From assembly GCF_900156475.1 (NCBI RefSeq), contig NZ_FTNR01000004.1:124001-188000 (forward strand): 64,000 bases of DNA, written 5' to 3'. The notes below the pieces were generated by a model. It ran no database searches. It saw nothing but the letters and a program-made list of their open reading frames with translations, and was not told where the DNA came from. The translations under genes were made by a program, and so were the position numbers. Source of the DNA: Natronorubrum thiooxidans (GTDB lineage Archaea; Halobacteriota; Halobacteria; Halobacteriales; Natrialbaceae). Below, piece by piece: positions 19,708-28,562 of this stretch. The first letter of the stretch is position 1. Every line of letters starts with the position of its first letter.

Positions 19708-19856
19708 GGGTTGAGGTACGGTGCGCAGGTCGGTGGTCGTCGCCGGCCACGATTCTCGAGCCCGCAGTCCGTTTCAACAGCCGACGGCATCCACTCCGCT
19801 CGAGCGGGTCGGGAGACACCAGACAGTATTTGTCACTCCCGTTCCGACCACTGGCC

Positions 19857-21296
19857 GTGAAGCGACCTCAGGACAACCCCGTGGGTTCGGAACCGACGAC
19901 ACTCCGGTACGAAGACGGCACTGTCCGAATCGACGGCCTCGAGACGGACGTGCTGGCTGCCGTTCGTGAGTCGGTTCCCGACCTCGAGGCCGACCCGCGA
20001 ACCGACGGCTGGCGGGTGCCTGCCGTTCGCTACGCTTCCCTTCGCGCAGCCCTCGCTGATGGCGGTGTCCGGATCGACGACCGCGTCCTTGACCTCGAGT
20101 CGCTGCCGGCGCTCCGGTCGGCGTACGAACTCCGCGACTACCAACAGGAGGCCCTCGAGGCGTGGCTCGAGACGGATCGCTGGGCCGAGAGCAACGGCGT
20201 CGACTCGCTCACTCGAGCGCCCGGGGGCGTCCTCGAACTCCCGACCGGCAGCGGGAAGACCGTTATCGCCATCAAGGCGATCGAGCGACTCTCGGTGCCG
20301 ACGCTCGTGGTCGTCCCGACGATCGACTTGCTCGAACAATGGCAACGGGAACTCGAGCGCGAGTTCGACTGCGAGATCGGGCGCTTCGGCGGCGGCGAGC
20401 AGCGCTTCGGCCCGATCACGGTCTCGACGTACGACTCGGCGTATCTGAAAGCCGATTCGGTCGGCAACCGGTTCGGACTCGTCGTCTTCGACGAGGTTCA
20501 CCACCTCGGCGGCAAGGGGTATCGCGAGATCGCTCGCCTGCTCGCCGCGCCCGCTCGACTCGGGCTCACCGCGACGTTCGAACGGCCCGACGGTGCCCAC
20601 GAGGTAATCGAGGACGTCGTCGGCCCGCTGGTCTCCCGCGTCGACGTCGACGAACTGGCCGGCGACCACCTCGCGTCATATGACCTCAAGCGCCTCGAGG
20701 TGGCGCTTTCGCCCGCGGAACGCGAGGAGTACGACCGCAAGCAGGACGTGTTCACGAACTACCTCGCGCGCTCGAACATCCAAATGCAAAGCGGCTCGGA
20801 CTATCAGGAACTCGTCAAACGCTCGGGCAACGACCCTGAGGCCCGCGAGGCGCTGCTCGCGCGCCAGCGCGCACGCGAGATCATGCTCGGCAGCGAGGCC
20901 AAACTCGAGGCCCTCGCCGACATCCTCGACGATCACCGCGGGGAGCGGACGATCGTCTTTACGGCCCACAACGACCTCGCCTACGACGTCAGCGAGCGGT
21001 TTCTGATCCCGACGGTCACCCACCAGACCGCCGCTGGGGAGCGCCGAGAAATCTTAGAGCGGTTCCGTGCGGGAACGTACACGCGTATCGCGACCTCGAA
21101 CGTCTTAGACGAGGGCGTCGACGTCCCCGATGCGTCGGTGGCAGTCGTGCTCTCGGGCAGCGGGAGCGAACGGGAGTTCATCCAGCGACTCGGGCGGATT
21201 CTTCGGCCGACTGACGACGGCACTCGAGCCGTGCTCTATGAGGTCCTCTCGGCGGAGACGGGCGAAAAACGAATCGCGGATCGTCGCCAGAGCTGA
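19857..21296 (+). CDS. XPB/Rad25-type DNA helicase
   Basis: This 479-residue superfamily 2 helicase has ELRDYQQEALEAWLE (Q-like motif), GGVLELPTGSGKTVIAIKAI (Walker A), VVFDEVHHLGGKG (motif II, DEVH), LGLTATFERPDGAHE (motif III with an Arg-Pro-Asp after the TAT), ERTIVFTAHNDLAY (motif IV), RIATSNVLDEGVDVPDASVA (motif V) and QRLGRILRPTDDG (motif VI). The N-terminal domain fits archaeal XPB, which opens DNA with the nuclease Bax1. I chose GTG 19857 (VKRPQDNPVGSEP) because the frame upstream reads across the divergent grpE gene. Bax1 lies 3.3 kb downstream on the same strand, separated by other genes. Confidence 0.85.
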   Translation: MKRPQDNPVGSEPTTLRYEDGTVRIDGLETDVLAAVRESVPDLEADPRTDGWRVPAVRYASLRAALADGGVRIDDRVLDLESLPALRSAYELRDYQQEALEAWLETDRWAESNGVDSLTRAPGGVLELPTGSGKTVIAIKAIERLSVPTLVVVPTIDLLEQWQRELEREFDCEIGRFGGGEQRFGPITVSTYDSAYLKADSVGNRFGLVVFDEVHHLGGKGYREIARLLAAPARLGLTATFERPDGAHEVIEDVVGPLVSRVDVDELAGDHLASYDLKRLEVALSPAEREEYDRKQDVFTNYLARSNIQMQSGSDYQELVKRSGNDPEAREALLARQRAREIMLGSEAKLEALADILDDHRGERTIVFTAHNDLAYDVSERFLIPTVTHQTAAGERREILERFRAGTYTRIATSNVLDEGVDVPDASVAVVLSGSGSEREFIQRLGRILRPTDDGTRAVLYEVLSAETGEKRIADRRQS

Positions 21297-21313
21297 CGGC
21301 CGCGAACACTCCG

Positions 21314-22273
21314 TCACTCGAAGGCAGGGATCACCTCGTCGCCGAACGTCTCGACGAACGCCGCCTGATTCGTGTTGACGTTGTGGACGAACACCCTGTC
21401 AACGTCGAGTTCGAAATCAACCTCGAGCCATTCGATGTGCTCTTCGGGGGCCGCCGAGATGCGAACGTTTGCTGCAACCTGTTGCTCGTCGACTGTCTCC
21501 GACAGTTCGTCGTACTGCTCGGGCGTCCAGAGCTCTTGGGTCACCGTGCCCGGAACACAGTTGGTGTGCCACTATTCGTAAGCGCCCTCGAGTGCGGCGT
21601 CATCCGTGTCGGCGTAGGAGTGTTGGGCCTTGAGGTAGACCGGCTTCTCGGGAGCCGTTTCCCGGAAGGCCTCGACGCGGGCGGCGTCGGCCTCGTGATC
21701 TGACGTCGCGATCGTGATCATGCCGTCGGCCCACTCGCCGAGCCACGCCGCCGTCTCCTCGGAGAGTGCGGCCCCGATCAGCGGCGGCGCGGTTTCGGGG
21801 CGGGAGTAGAGTTGGGCCTGCTCGACATCGATGCGGCCGTGGTGAGTCACCGCCTCGCCGTCCCACAGTCGCCGCATGATCCGGGCACACTCCTCGAGGC
21901 GGGCGTTTCGCTCGCGCTTGACCGGCCAGTCGGTGCCCGTGATGCCTTTGTTGAGCAGTTGGCCGCTGCCGACGGCGAGCCAGAACCGCTCGGGGTACAT
22001 TTCGCGCAGCGTCGCCGCGCCCTGGGCGATGATCGCGGGATGGTAGCGATAGCCGTGTGCGTTGACCGTCCCAAAGGTCAGGTCGGTCGCCTCGAGTGCC
22101 GAGCCGAGCCACGACCAGACGAACCCGGATTTGCCCTGCTGTTCGCTCCAGGGATGGAAGTGGTCCGACGCAAGGGCGTGGTCGAAGCCGACGTCGTCTG
22201 CGAGCTGGGCGTACTCGAGGAGCGCACTCGGTGCGAACTGTTCGTGAGAGGCGTGGTAGCCGAGGTTGGTCAC
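21314..22273 (-). pseudogene. FMN/F420-type LLM oxidoreductase with in-frame amber codon
   Basis: The frame encodes a luciferase-like monooxygenase family protein of about 320 residues (TIGR03885-like): NLGYHASHEQFAPSALLEYA, DHALASDHFHPWSEQQGKSG, FGTVNAHGYRYHPAIIAQGA, YPERFWLAVGSGQLLNKGIT and ADGMITIATSDHEADAARVE. It is interrupted by TAG at 21572-21574 after ALEGAYE. Reading through in the same frame gives WHTNCVPGTVTQELWTPEQY and a normal C-terminus to 21314. A single CAG to TAG change accounts for the break. The start is GTG, either 22273 or the in-frame GTG at 22285. The upstream 234 residues could still be made as a truncated protein. Confidence 0.85.
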
Positions 22274-22482
22274 GGGACCGCCCACCCCCGATCGAAATCG
22301 CGTTCGTGATCGGTCAGCACGGTCTCAGACTCCACGAAATGAGACTTAGTCCCACGGCGTGCGTGTGCTGTCCTCGCAGTCTGCCTTCCGCTCGAGCGAG
22401 GGTGACACCGCCGTCTACGCCGTCCTGTTTCCTGCCTAACGTGAGGTATGGGCTCCGTAGCGCCGTTCTCGAGTCGGTACGT

Positions 22483-22488
22483 ATATAG
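22483..22488 (+). promoter_or_regulatory. TATA box of the symporter operon
   Basis: TATATA in the context GTACGTATATAGTG is centred about 26-27 bases before the ATG at 22512. That supports a leaderless start for the small membrane protein gene. Confidence 0.55.
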
Positions 22489-22511
22489 TGAAATGGCCGT
22501 GATGGATGGGC

Positions 22512-22646
22512 ATGCTATCCGAATTGCCAGCTGGGAGTACGATCGCCATCCTGCTGATGCTCCTGGTTCCAGTCGGAACGCTCGCGCTGTACTGGCTCGA
22601 TCGAACACGAAACGACGGCTACGTCTCCGTCCTCGGGAGGCAATAA
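22512..22646 (+). CDS. Small membrane protein preceding the symporter
   Basis: This frame encodes 44 residues (MLSELPAGSTIAILLMLLVP then VGTLALYWLDRTRNDGYVSV): a single hydrophobic helix followed by a basic, cytoplasmic-looking tail. Its TAA is two bases before the ATG of the sodium:solute symporter, the arrangement seen for small accessory subunits of SSS transporters. A TATA box lies 26-27 bases before the ATG, which selects 22512 over the in-frame ATG at 22506. I do not recognise a named family; a role as symporter accessory protein is inference from position. Confidence 0.65.
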   Translation: MLSELPAGSTIAILLMLLVPVGTLALYWLDRTRNDGYVSVLGRQ

Positions 22647-22648
22647 CG

Positions 22649-24121
22649 ATGTCGACGCTGCAACTGACGTTCGGCGCGTACCTGCTGGTCTTGCTCGCGA
22701 TCGGCCTCTACTTCTATTTCAACACCGAGACGCAGCGGCTCTCGGAGTATCTGCTCGCGGATCGTGACGTCGGAACGTGGCCGATCGCCATCTCCGAGGT
22801 GTCGTCGGTGGCAAGCGGCTGGACGTTCTTCGCATGGGTTGGTGTCGGCTTTACCACCGGCCTGAGTGGCCTCTGGTTCTCGGTGACGATGATCTTCATC
22901 ATCGTTTTTATGTACCGCTACGCTGGCTCGCGGTTTCGACGGCAGTCGGAGAGCCTCGGGAGCATCACGATCGCAGATCACCTCTCGCTTGCCGTCGACG
23001 ACGAACGGCTCAGTTTCTACATCCGTGCCGTTGCGACGGTGTCGATTCTCGTCTTCATGGGGGCGTACATCGGCGCCCAGATCATCGCGGTTGGCGAGGC
23101 GATGGATACCGGAATTGGGATCGATTACTTCGCCGCGGTTGCCGTCGGTGGCATCGTCGTCGGCCTCTACACCACTCTCGGTGGGTTTAATGCCTCGATC
23201 TGGACGGACGTCTTTCAGGGGATTCTCATCTTCGTCGCCGCGGTGACGCTGCCCGTGCTCATGATCATGGAAGTCGGTGGCTGGTCGGCGTTTCTCACCG
23301 AGGCCGCAGCGATCGAGGACGCAGCGTTGCTCGATCTCAACGCTGGCCTGGCCGGACAGGCGATGGTCATCGCGACGCTTGCGTGGGTGACCTTCGCGTT
23401 CGGGACGATCGGCCAGCCGCATTCGTTGATGCGCTTTCAGGCGATCCGCTCCGAGCGCCACCTGAGCGGCGCAGCCGTCATCGCCGTCGCCTTCCAGTCG
23501 CTGCGACTCACCGTCCCGCTGCTGATCGGCATCGCCGGGCGTGTCATCTACGGCTCCGTCGACGATCCAGAAAGCGTCGCGATGATGGCCATCGTCGATT
23601 TCTTCCCGGCCATCATCGCCGGTATCCTACTGGCGGCCATCATTTCCGCGATCCTCTCGACGTCGGACTCGATGCTCATCGTCGCGTCGTCGGATCTGAC
23701 GCGGTTCTACGAGGCACGGATCAACCCCGAAGCGAGCGATACCGAACTCATCCTGCTCGGTCGCGGCGCGATCGGCGTGCTCTCGATCGGCGGGATCGCG
23801 CTCGCGTTCCTCCGCCCTGGAACCATCTTCGACATCATCGAGTTCGCCTATGTCGGCCTCGGCGCGACGTTCGGCCTCCCGCTGCTGTTCTTGCTGTTCT
23901 GGGAGCGAACGACCGGTGAAGCCGTCCTCGCCGGCATCGTCACCGGACTCCTCGCCTCGATCGGCAACCTCTATCTGGTCCCCGATCTGTTCCCGATCCT
24001 CGTCTGGCCGCTCTGTCTTCTCGTCATCGTCGGCGTCACGTTCGCAACCGCTGAGAACGGATCCGGCGTCGCCGACATCCCCAACCCGACCTCGAGAAGC
24101 GCCGACCCGGCCGACGACTGA
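22649..24121 (+). CDS. Sodium:solute symporter (SSS family)
   Basis: This 490-residue protein has about 13 membrane helices. Family marks are YLLADRDVGTWPIAISEVSS (first unwound helix), ASGWTFFAWVGVGFTTGLSG, FRRQSESLGSITIADHLSL, and AIISAILSTSDSMLIVASSD near residue 340, where the Ser-Thr-Ser forms the Na2 site. It imports a solute with sodium; the pattern is closest to the proline/pantothenate branch, but the substrate is not predictable. The start is ATG 22649, directly after the small membrane protein. The last 20 residues are polar. Confidence 0.88.
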   Translation: MSTLQLTFGAYLLVLLAIGLYFYFNTETQRLSEYLLADRDVGTWPIAISEVSSVASGWTFFAWVGVGFTTGLSGLWFSVTMIFIIVFMYRYAGSRFRRQSESLGSITIADHLSLAVDDERLSFYIRAVATVSILVFMGAYIGAQIIAVGEAMDTGIGIDYFAAVAVGGIVVGLYTTLGGFNASIWTDVFQGILIFVAAVTLPVLMIMEVGGWSAFLTEAAAIEDAALLDLNAGLAGQAMVIATLAWVTFAFGTIGQPHSLMRFQAIRSERHLSGAAVIAVAFQSLRLTVPLLIGIAGRVIYGSVDDPESVAMMAIVDFFPAIIAGILLAAIISAILSTSDSMLIVASSDLTRFYEARINPEASDTELILLGRGAIGVLSIGGIALAFLRPGTIFDIIEFAYVGLGATFGLPLLFLLFWERTTGEAVLAGIVTGLLASIGNLYLVPDLFPILVWPLCLLVIVGVTFATAENGSGVADIPNPTSRSADPADD

Positions 24122-24170
24122 TTACACCCGAGTCGACATCCACAGTCGTTTCCGTGCTATCCCGGGCCGC

Positions 24171-24540
24171 TCAGGACGAGGCGCGTGGATTCCACTCGCC
24201 ACCAAGTGCCGTTCGAATAGTTGACTCGAACGACCCATTCTCGAAGCGTGTCACACGCCCGGTTTCTTCGCTCAGCGTCGATACGACGTTCGGTCGTCGC
24301 GAGGTGTCGAGCGCGCTCATGTGACGCGACCCCATCCAGCCCTTGTACGGCGGTGCGTCAGTTCCGCCGTCGTCCAGTTCCTTGGGAATGCGGTCGGTGA
24401 ACCGAACCATCTGGGTTCGATGACGCTGTCGACACCGACCACGACTGCACCGTCCCATCACAGGGCGACGTTCCGTTCGACCCCGACGAACGGGCTCCAG
24501 TCCACCTGAACGCGTCGACAGCGATCCGTCGGCAACCGGT
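24171..24540 (-). pseudogene. Decayed DisA_N-like (diadenylate cyclase-type) gene
   Basis: The minus strand retains pieces of a DisA-N-type domain in two frames. One frame has VQVDWSPFVGVERNVAL, an in-frame TGA (24458-24460), then DGAVVVGVDSVIEP, which includes the DGA motif. After a run of three C (24413-24415) the protein continues in another frame with QMVRFTDRIPKELDDGG, WMGSRHMSALDTSRRPNVV, LSEETGRVTRFENGSFES and a stop at 24171. A one-base loss joins the two frames. The G-x-R-H motif and the SEETG strand are typical of this nucleotidyltransferase fold. The N-terminus is missing. I judge it a dead remnant; whether its ancestor made c-di-AMP cannot be told. Confidence 0.6.
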
Positions 24541-24632
24541 TTCGTAATCCTATCGGCCAAACGAGTACCGGGACTTGCCCGCGCTGGCACAGCAACAGGG
24601 TCTTTTTGCCCCTCCCGCGCCGACACCCCGAC

Positions 24633-26165
24633 ATGCTGACGAAGGATCTGCTCCGTGTCTCGAGGGCCGGTGGCAGCTACCATCCCCAGTTCGCCGGCCG
24701 GGAACACCGGCCGTTGGCGGCCCGTGTCATCGGCACGTATCAGGGCCACGTCGGCGAACCGCGAGCCACCCTCGAGGACGCACTCGCCGACCTCGAGGCC
24801 GACGCGCCGGATTTTAAACTCGTCCGCGGGTTCGCCGCGCTGCTCGAGCGCGAGGCGACGTTCGAAACGGACGCCGTAGTCGAACCCGAACGCGCCCGCC
24901 GAGCCGCCTTCGAGGCTGCCGAGGCCGTCGGCGTCGTCAGCGAGGACGACCGAACGATGGCGCTCATCCGGGCCGGCGAGTCGCTGTCGTGTTCCGCGGA
25001 CGCCCTCGAGCGCGCGCTGTACGCCGACCTCGAGGAGCGACAGATGCTCACCGCGTTCGACCCACGGTGGGGCCCCGACGACCTCCTCGCCCAGTACAAT
25101 CTGTCGCTCGCTCAGACGACGCTGTTCGACGCGACCGAACTGCGGGTTCGCTCGAGCGATCCGAAGGCGCTGATTTCGGCGATCAAGCGCCTCCGACTGA
25201 TGTACGAGATTCGCCGCCTCGAGGGCGAAAACGCGGGCGAACACACGGGGATCGCCAAACGCGAGGTGATCGTCACCGGCCCCACCCACCTCTTCCGGGC
25301 GACCCGTCGGTACGGCACCCGTTTCGCCCGACTCCTGCGAACGGTGACGAAAGCCACCGAGTGGTCGCTCGAGGCGACGATCGACGACCGCGGGACCGAG
25401 CGGACGCTGTCGCTGTCCCACGACGATCCCGTCCGCGCGCCCGACGCCGACCCCGTCGCGGACGTCTCGTTCGACAGCGGCGTCGAGGCCGACTTCGCTG
25501 GTCGGTTCTCGAACCTCGACCTCGAGTGGGACCTCGTGCGCGAACCCGAACCGCTCGCGACGGGGACGCGGGTGATGATTCCCGACTTCGCTTTTGACTA
25601 CCAGCACAGCGACTTCCGCGTCTACTTCGAGATTATGGGCTTTTGGACGCCCGAGTACGTCGAGAAGAAACTCGCCCAACTGGCCGACCTCGAGGACGTC
25701 GAACTGATCGTCGCCGTCGACGAGTCACTCGGCGTCGGCGAAGAGATCGCCGCACGCGACTTCCGGGCGATTCCCTACTCCGGGACGGTTCGGCTGAAAG
25801 CCGTCGCCGACGTGCTCCGGGAGTACGAGCGCCAACTCGTCGCCCAGAGCGCGACCGCGCTGCCCAACGAACTGCAGCCAGACGACGACGTCGTCTCACT
25901 CGAGTCGCTGGCCGAGCGCCACGGCGTCAGCGAAGACGCCCTCGTGGACGTCGCGTTTCCCGACCACGAGCAGGTCGGGCGGATGCTCGTTCGGCCAGCC
26001 GTGCTCGAGACACTCGCCGACGAGATCGAGGCGGGGATGGCGCTTTCGGAGGCTGAGGCCGTCTTCGAGGACGTCGGCATCGGGGACTCGAGTGCGACCC
26101 TCGCCGAACTGGGCTATCGCGTCGAGTGGGAGGGGCTGGCCGGCGGGACGATCCGTGAGCGATAG
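24633..26165 (+). CDS. bax1: Bax1-like nuclease (DUF790)
   Basis: This 510-residue DUF790 protein begins MLTKDLLRVSRAGGSYHPQF. It has a long helical N-terminal region (LLAQYNLSLAQTTLFDATEL, SAIKRLRLMYEIRRLEGENA) and a C-terminal endonuclease-like domain with MIPDFAFDYQHSDFRVYFEI followed by MGFWTPEYVEKKLAQLADL and LIVAVDE. That acidic, strand-rich segment resembles a PD-(D/E)XK core. In archaea Bax1 binds XPB and cuts DNA at the bubble the helicase makes. The XPB gene lies upstream at 19857-21296 but is unusually distant. ATG 24633 is the family start. Confidence 0.85.
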   Translation: MLTKDLLRVSRAGGSYHPQFAGREHRPLAARVIGTYQGHVGEPRATLEDALADLEADAPDFKLVRGFAALLEREATFETDAVVEPERARRAAFEAAEAVGVVSEDDRTMALIRAGESLSCSADALERALYADLEERQMLTAFDPRWGPDDLLAQYNLSLAQTTLFDATELRVRSSDPKALISAIKRLRLMYEIRRLEGENAGEHTGIAKREVIVTGPTHLFRATRRYGTRFARLLRTVTKATEWSLEATIDDRGTERTLSLSHDDPVRAPDADPVADVSFDSGVEADFAGRFSNLDLEWDLVREPEPLATGTRVMIPDFAFDYQHSDFRVYFEIMGFWTPEYVEKKLAQLADLEDVELIVAVDESLGVGEEIAARDFRAIPYSGTVRLKAVADVLREYERQLVAQSATALPNELQPDDDVVSLESLAERHGVSEDALVDVAFPDHEQVGRMLVRPAVLETLADEIEAGMALSEAEAVFEDVGIGDSSATLAELGYRVEWEGLAGGTIRER

Positions 26166-26237
26166 CGATTCAACTGTTCTCGTGTCGGCACGAACGGCAG
26201 GAAAAAGCGGCACTGACGATATTCGAGCGGCGGCAGT

Positions 26238-26744
26238 TCAGATGTCTCGCTGGCGGCCTTTCGGCACCATCGATCGCAACTCGCCGTGGACGTAGAGGCC
26301 GATCCCGAGCGGCTCGAGGTCGCCTGCAAGTTCGTGCGCAGCGATGAGGTATCCCCAGTCGCCGTCCCACCACTCGAGGTTCTGATCCTCGCCGGCTGCG
26401 AACGCTCGCGCCTGCTCGCGCTCGAGTTCGATCACGCAGTCGGTGGCGAACTGGCCGAAACGCTGGACGAAGTCCGTCGTCGGCTTCCAGTGTTCCTGTC
26501 GCGTGCGGAGGCAGGTCATCCCGATCGCTTCGATCCCGAGCGGCGTCGATGCCTCGCCCGCGTAGATCCAGATCTTGCCGGCCCCTTTCTCCCAGAAGGT
26601 GTAGTCTGCGAACGTCTCCGGTGGGATGCCAAAGCGGTCCTCGAAGTAGTCGATCACCTCCTCGCGGCTGGCTCGGCCCTCGACGGTTCGCTCCGCTGCC
26701 GTCGCGGGGAGTCGGTCGAATTGCTGCCCGTCGTTGTCGCTCAT
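26238..26744 (-). CDS. PUA-like partner of the RNA methyltransferase
   Basis: This 168-residue protein has EVIDYFEDRFGIPPETFADY, TFWEKGAGKIWIYAGEAST, LGIEAIGMTCLRTRQEHWKP and FVQRFGQFATDCVIELEREQ. This resembles the C-terminal RNA-binding (PUA-like) part of RsmB/NOP2-type methyltransferases. Its ATG overlaps the stop of the methyltransferase gene by four bases, so the two are translationally coupled and probably form one functional unit encoded as two chains. The name of the exact family (a haloarchaeal DUF) is uncertain. Confidence 0.7.
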   Translation of the reverse strand: MSDNDGQQFDRLPATAAERTVEGRASREEVIDYFEDRFGIPPETFADYTFWEKGAGKIWIYAGEASTPLGIEAIGMTCLRTRQEHWKPTTDFVQRFGQFATDCVIELEREQARAFAAGEDQNLEWWDGDWGYLIAAHELAGDLEPLGIGLYVHGELRSMVPKGRQRDI

Positions 26745-27652
26745 TCGGCGGTCACCTCCAACTTCGCGAGGAAAAAGCCGCCGGTGTCGTTCTGGTGAGG
26801 GTAGATCCTGGCGGCGCGCTCGAGTGCGTCGTCGAACGTCTCGCCGTCCCACTCCGACAGCCCTGGCGAGTGCTCGAGGCCGAGGTCGAAGTCGACGACG
26901 CGACAGGACTCGTTATCGAGGGTGTGCTGGACAACGGCCTCGTTCTCCTCGGGGGCGAACGTACACGTCGAGTAGACGACGGTGCCGCCCTCGCGTGTGG
27001 CCTGGACGGCCCGCCGGAGAATGCCTTTCTGGATGCCCGAGACGGAGCTGATGTGGCCTTCGTTCCAGTTGTCGAGCGCGTCGGGGTTCTTCCGGATCGT
27101 CCCCTCACACGAACAGGGGGCGTCGACGAGCGCCCGATCGAACTCGTCGAACGGAAACCGCTTGAGCGAGTAGGTTCGGGCGTCGGCGTTGGTTACGGCG
27201 AGACTCGTCGCGCCGAGTCGCTCGGCGTTGAATCGCAGCGCCGAGATCCGGCCGAGGTTGTTGTCGTTTGCGACCACGGTTCCGCGGTCGTCCATCAGCG
27301 CGGCGAGCTGGGTCGCCTTCCCGCCCGGTGCGGCACAGCTATCCCAAACGCGCTCGCCGGGTTGGGGATCGAGGACGACCGGCGGCACCGCCGACACCTC
27401 CTCCTGGCCGTGGGTCAGGCCGTGAAACGACGTCCACGTTGATCCCGGCGAGTCCGTCTCGAGGCGCACCACGCGTGGGTTCCAGTCGGCCTGCTCGTAC
27501 GCGATGCCGTCGTCGGCTAGGGCCTCGAGCGTTCGCTCGACGGACCCCTTGATCGTGTTGACGCGCACGGTGTTGCCGAGTGGCCGCTCGCATGCAGCGA
27601 GAAACGCCTCGAAATCGTCGATAATCGGTCGATACCGCTCGAGTGGCTCCAT
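26741..27652 (-). CDS. RsmB/NOP2/NSUN-type tRNA/rRNA cytosine-C5 methyltransferase
   Basis: This 303-residue SAM-dependent RNA methyltransferase has an N-terminal RNA-binding segment (GNTVRVNTIKGSVERTLEAL) and SAM motif I (VWDSCAAPGGKATQLAALM). Motif IV LVDAPCSCEGT carries Cys180, and motif VI VVYSTCTFAPEENEAVV carries Cys230, the pair used for covalent attack and release in this family. It lacks a PUA domain of its own; the overlapping downstream gene may supply it. It probably makes m5C in tRNA or rRNA; the site is unknown. The start is ATG 27652. Confidence 0.9.
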   Translation of the reverse strand: MEPLERYRPIIDDFEAFLAACERPLGNTVRVNTIKGSVERTLEALADDGIAYEQADWNPRVVRLETDSPGSTWTSFHGLTHGQEEVSAVPPVVLDPQPGERVWDSCAAPGGKATQLAALMDDRGTVVANDNNLGRISALRFNAERLGATSLAVTNADARTYSLKRFPFDEFDRALVDAPCSCEGTIRKNPDALDNWNEGHISSVSGIQKGILRRAVQATREGGTVVYSTCTFAPEENEAVVQHTLDNESCRVVDFDLGLEHSPGLSEWDGETFDDALERAARIYPHQNDTGGFFLAKLEVTAE

Positions 27653-27786
27653 TGGGCCGAAATTCGAGCGCCCGTCGTTTGTGGGTTTCGAAGGCGTGGC
27701 GGGGTCGGTCGTCTCGGCCCCGTTCGCTGTTGCTGGCCGAACACACCAGCACCGTCTTTATGCGACCTGCGTGCGATTGTCTCTGT

Positions 27787-28527
27787 ATGGCTGGATTGTG
27801 CACCAAGGGACCGGAACCGGACCTCGAGGAGCCGACGCTCGTCGAAGGGTTCCCCGGTATCGGGCTCGTCGGCAAGATCGCGACCGACCACCTCATCGAC
27901 CAACTCGAGATGCGCTACTACGCGAGCATCGACTGTGAGGGCCTCCCCCGGATCGGCGTCTACCGGGGCGGCGACCGAACCGCTCGCCCACCGGTTCGCC
28001 TCTACGTCAGCGACGAGCACAACTTACTGGCGCTCCAGAGCGACGTGCCGATCGTTTCGGCTGCCGTCAACAACGTCGCCGACTGCGTGACGCGCTGGGT
28101 CGTCGACCACGACGCGACGCCGATCTATCTCAGCGGCCTCCCCGCAGAGCGCGAGACGAAACCGGATCTGTACGGGATCGCGACCGGCAGCGCAAGCGAG
28201 ACGCTCGACGGCCACGATATCGCCGCACCACCCGAAGACGGCGTCATCACCGGGCCGACGGGGGCGCTGATCGACCGTGCCGCACACCTCGACCACGACA
28301 GCTACGGCCTCGTCGTCGAATGTAGCCCCCAGTTTCCCGACCCCGAGGCCGCAAGCGTGCTCATAGACGAGGCAATCGCGCCGATCGCCGACCTCTCGAT
28401 CGAGACGGACGACCTTCTCGAGCGAGCCGAGGAAATCAAAGCCAAACGAGAGGCGTTCGCCCAGCAGATGCAGGCCATCGGACAGGAAGAAAGTTCGCAG
28501 GCTCAGCCGCTGCGGATGTACCAGTAG
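27787..28527 (+). CDS. PAC2 family protein (proteasome assembly chaperone-like)
   Basis: This 246-residue protein has the PAC2 family signature LVEGFPGIGLVGKIATDHLI near residue 20, followed by YYASIDCEGLPRIGVYRGGD, VPIVSAAVNNVADCVTRWVV and a GPTGALIDRA block. A C-terminal coiled coil (LERAEEIKAKREAFAQQM) ends in RMYQ. The archaeal proteins resemble eukaryotic proteasome assembly chaperone 2, but their role is not established. The start is ATG 27787. Confidence 0.85.
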   Translation: MAGLCTKGPEPDLEEPTLVEGFPGIGLVGKIATDHLIDQLEMRYYASIDCEGLPRIGVYRGGDRTARPPVRLYVSDEHNLLALQSDVPIVSAAVNNVADCVTRWVVDHDATPIYLSGLPAERETKPDLYGIATGSASETLDGHDIAAPPEDGVITGPTGALIDRAAHLDHDSYGLVVECSPQFPDPEAASVLIDEAIAPIADLSIETDDLLERAEEIKAKREAFAQQMQAIGQEESSQAQPLRMYQ

Positions 28528-28562
28528 CGCTCTGAAGCCACGCTTTCCTCGTGGCGAGTCGG

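Noticed and set aside
21572-21574. Reading the in-frame TAG as pyrrolysine
   Set aside because: Haloarchaea of this kind are not known to carry pyl genes, and the position corresponds to an ordinary Gln codon one base change away. No downstream element or context supports recoding.
24171-25679. A 502-codon frame on the minus strand opposite the Bax1 gene
   Set aside because: Antisense frames without stops are common in high-GC genomes. The plus-strand DUF790 protein has clear family motifs, and only the last 370 bases of the minus frame carry a genuine (DisA_N-like) signal.
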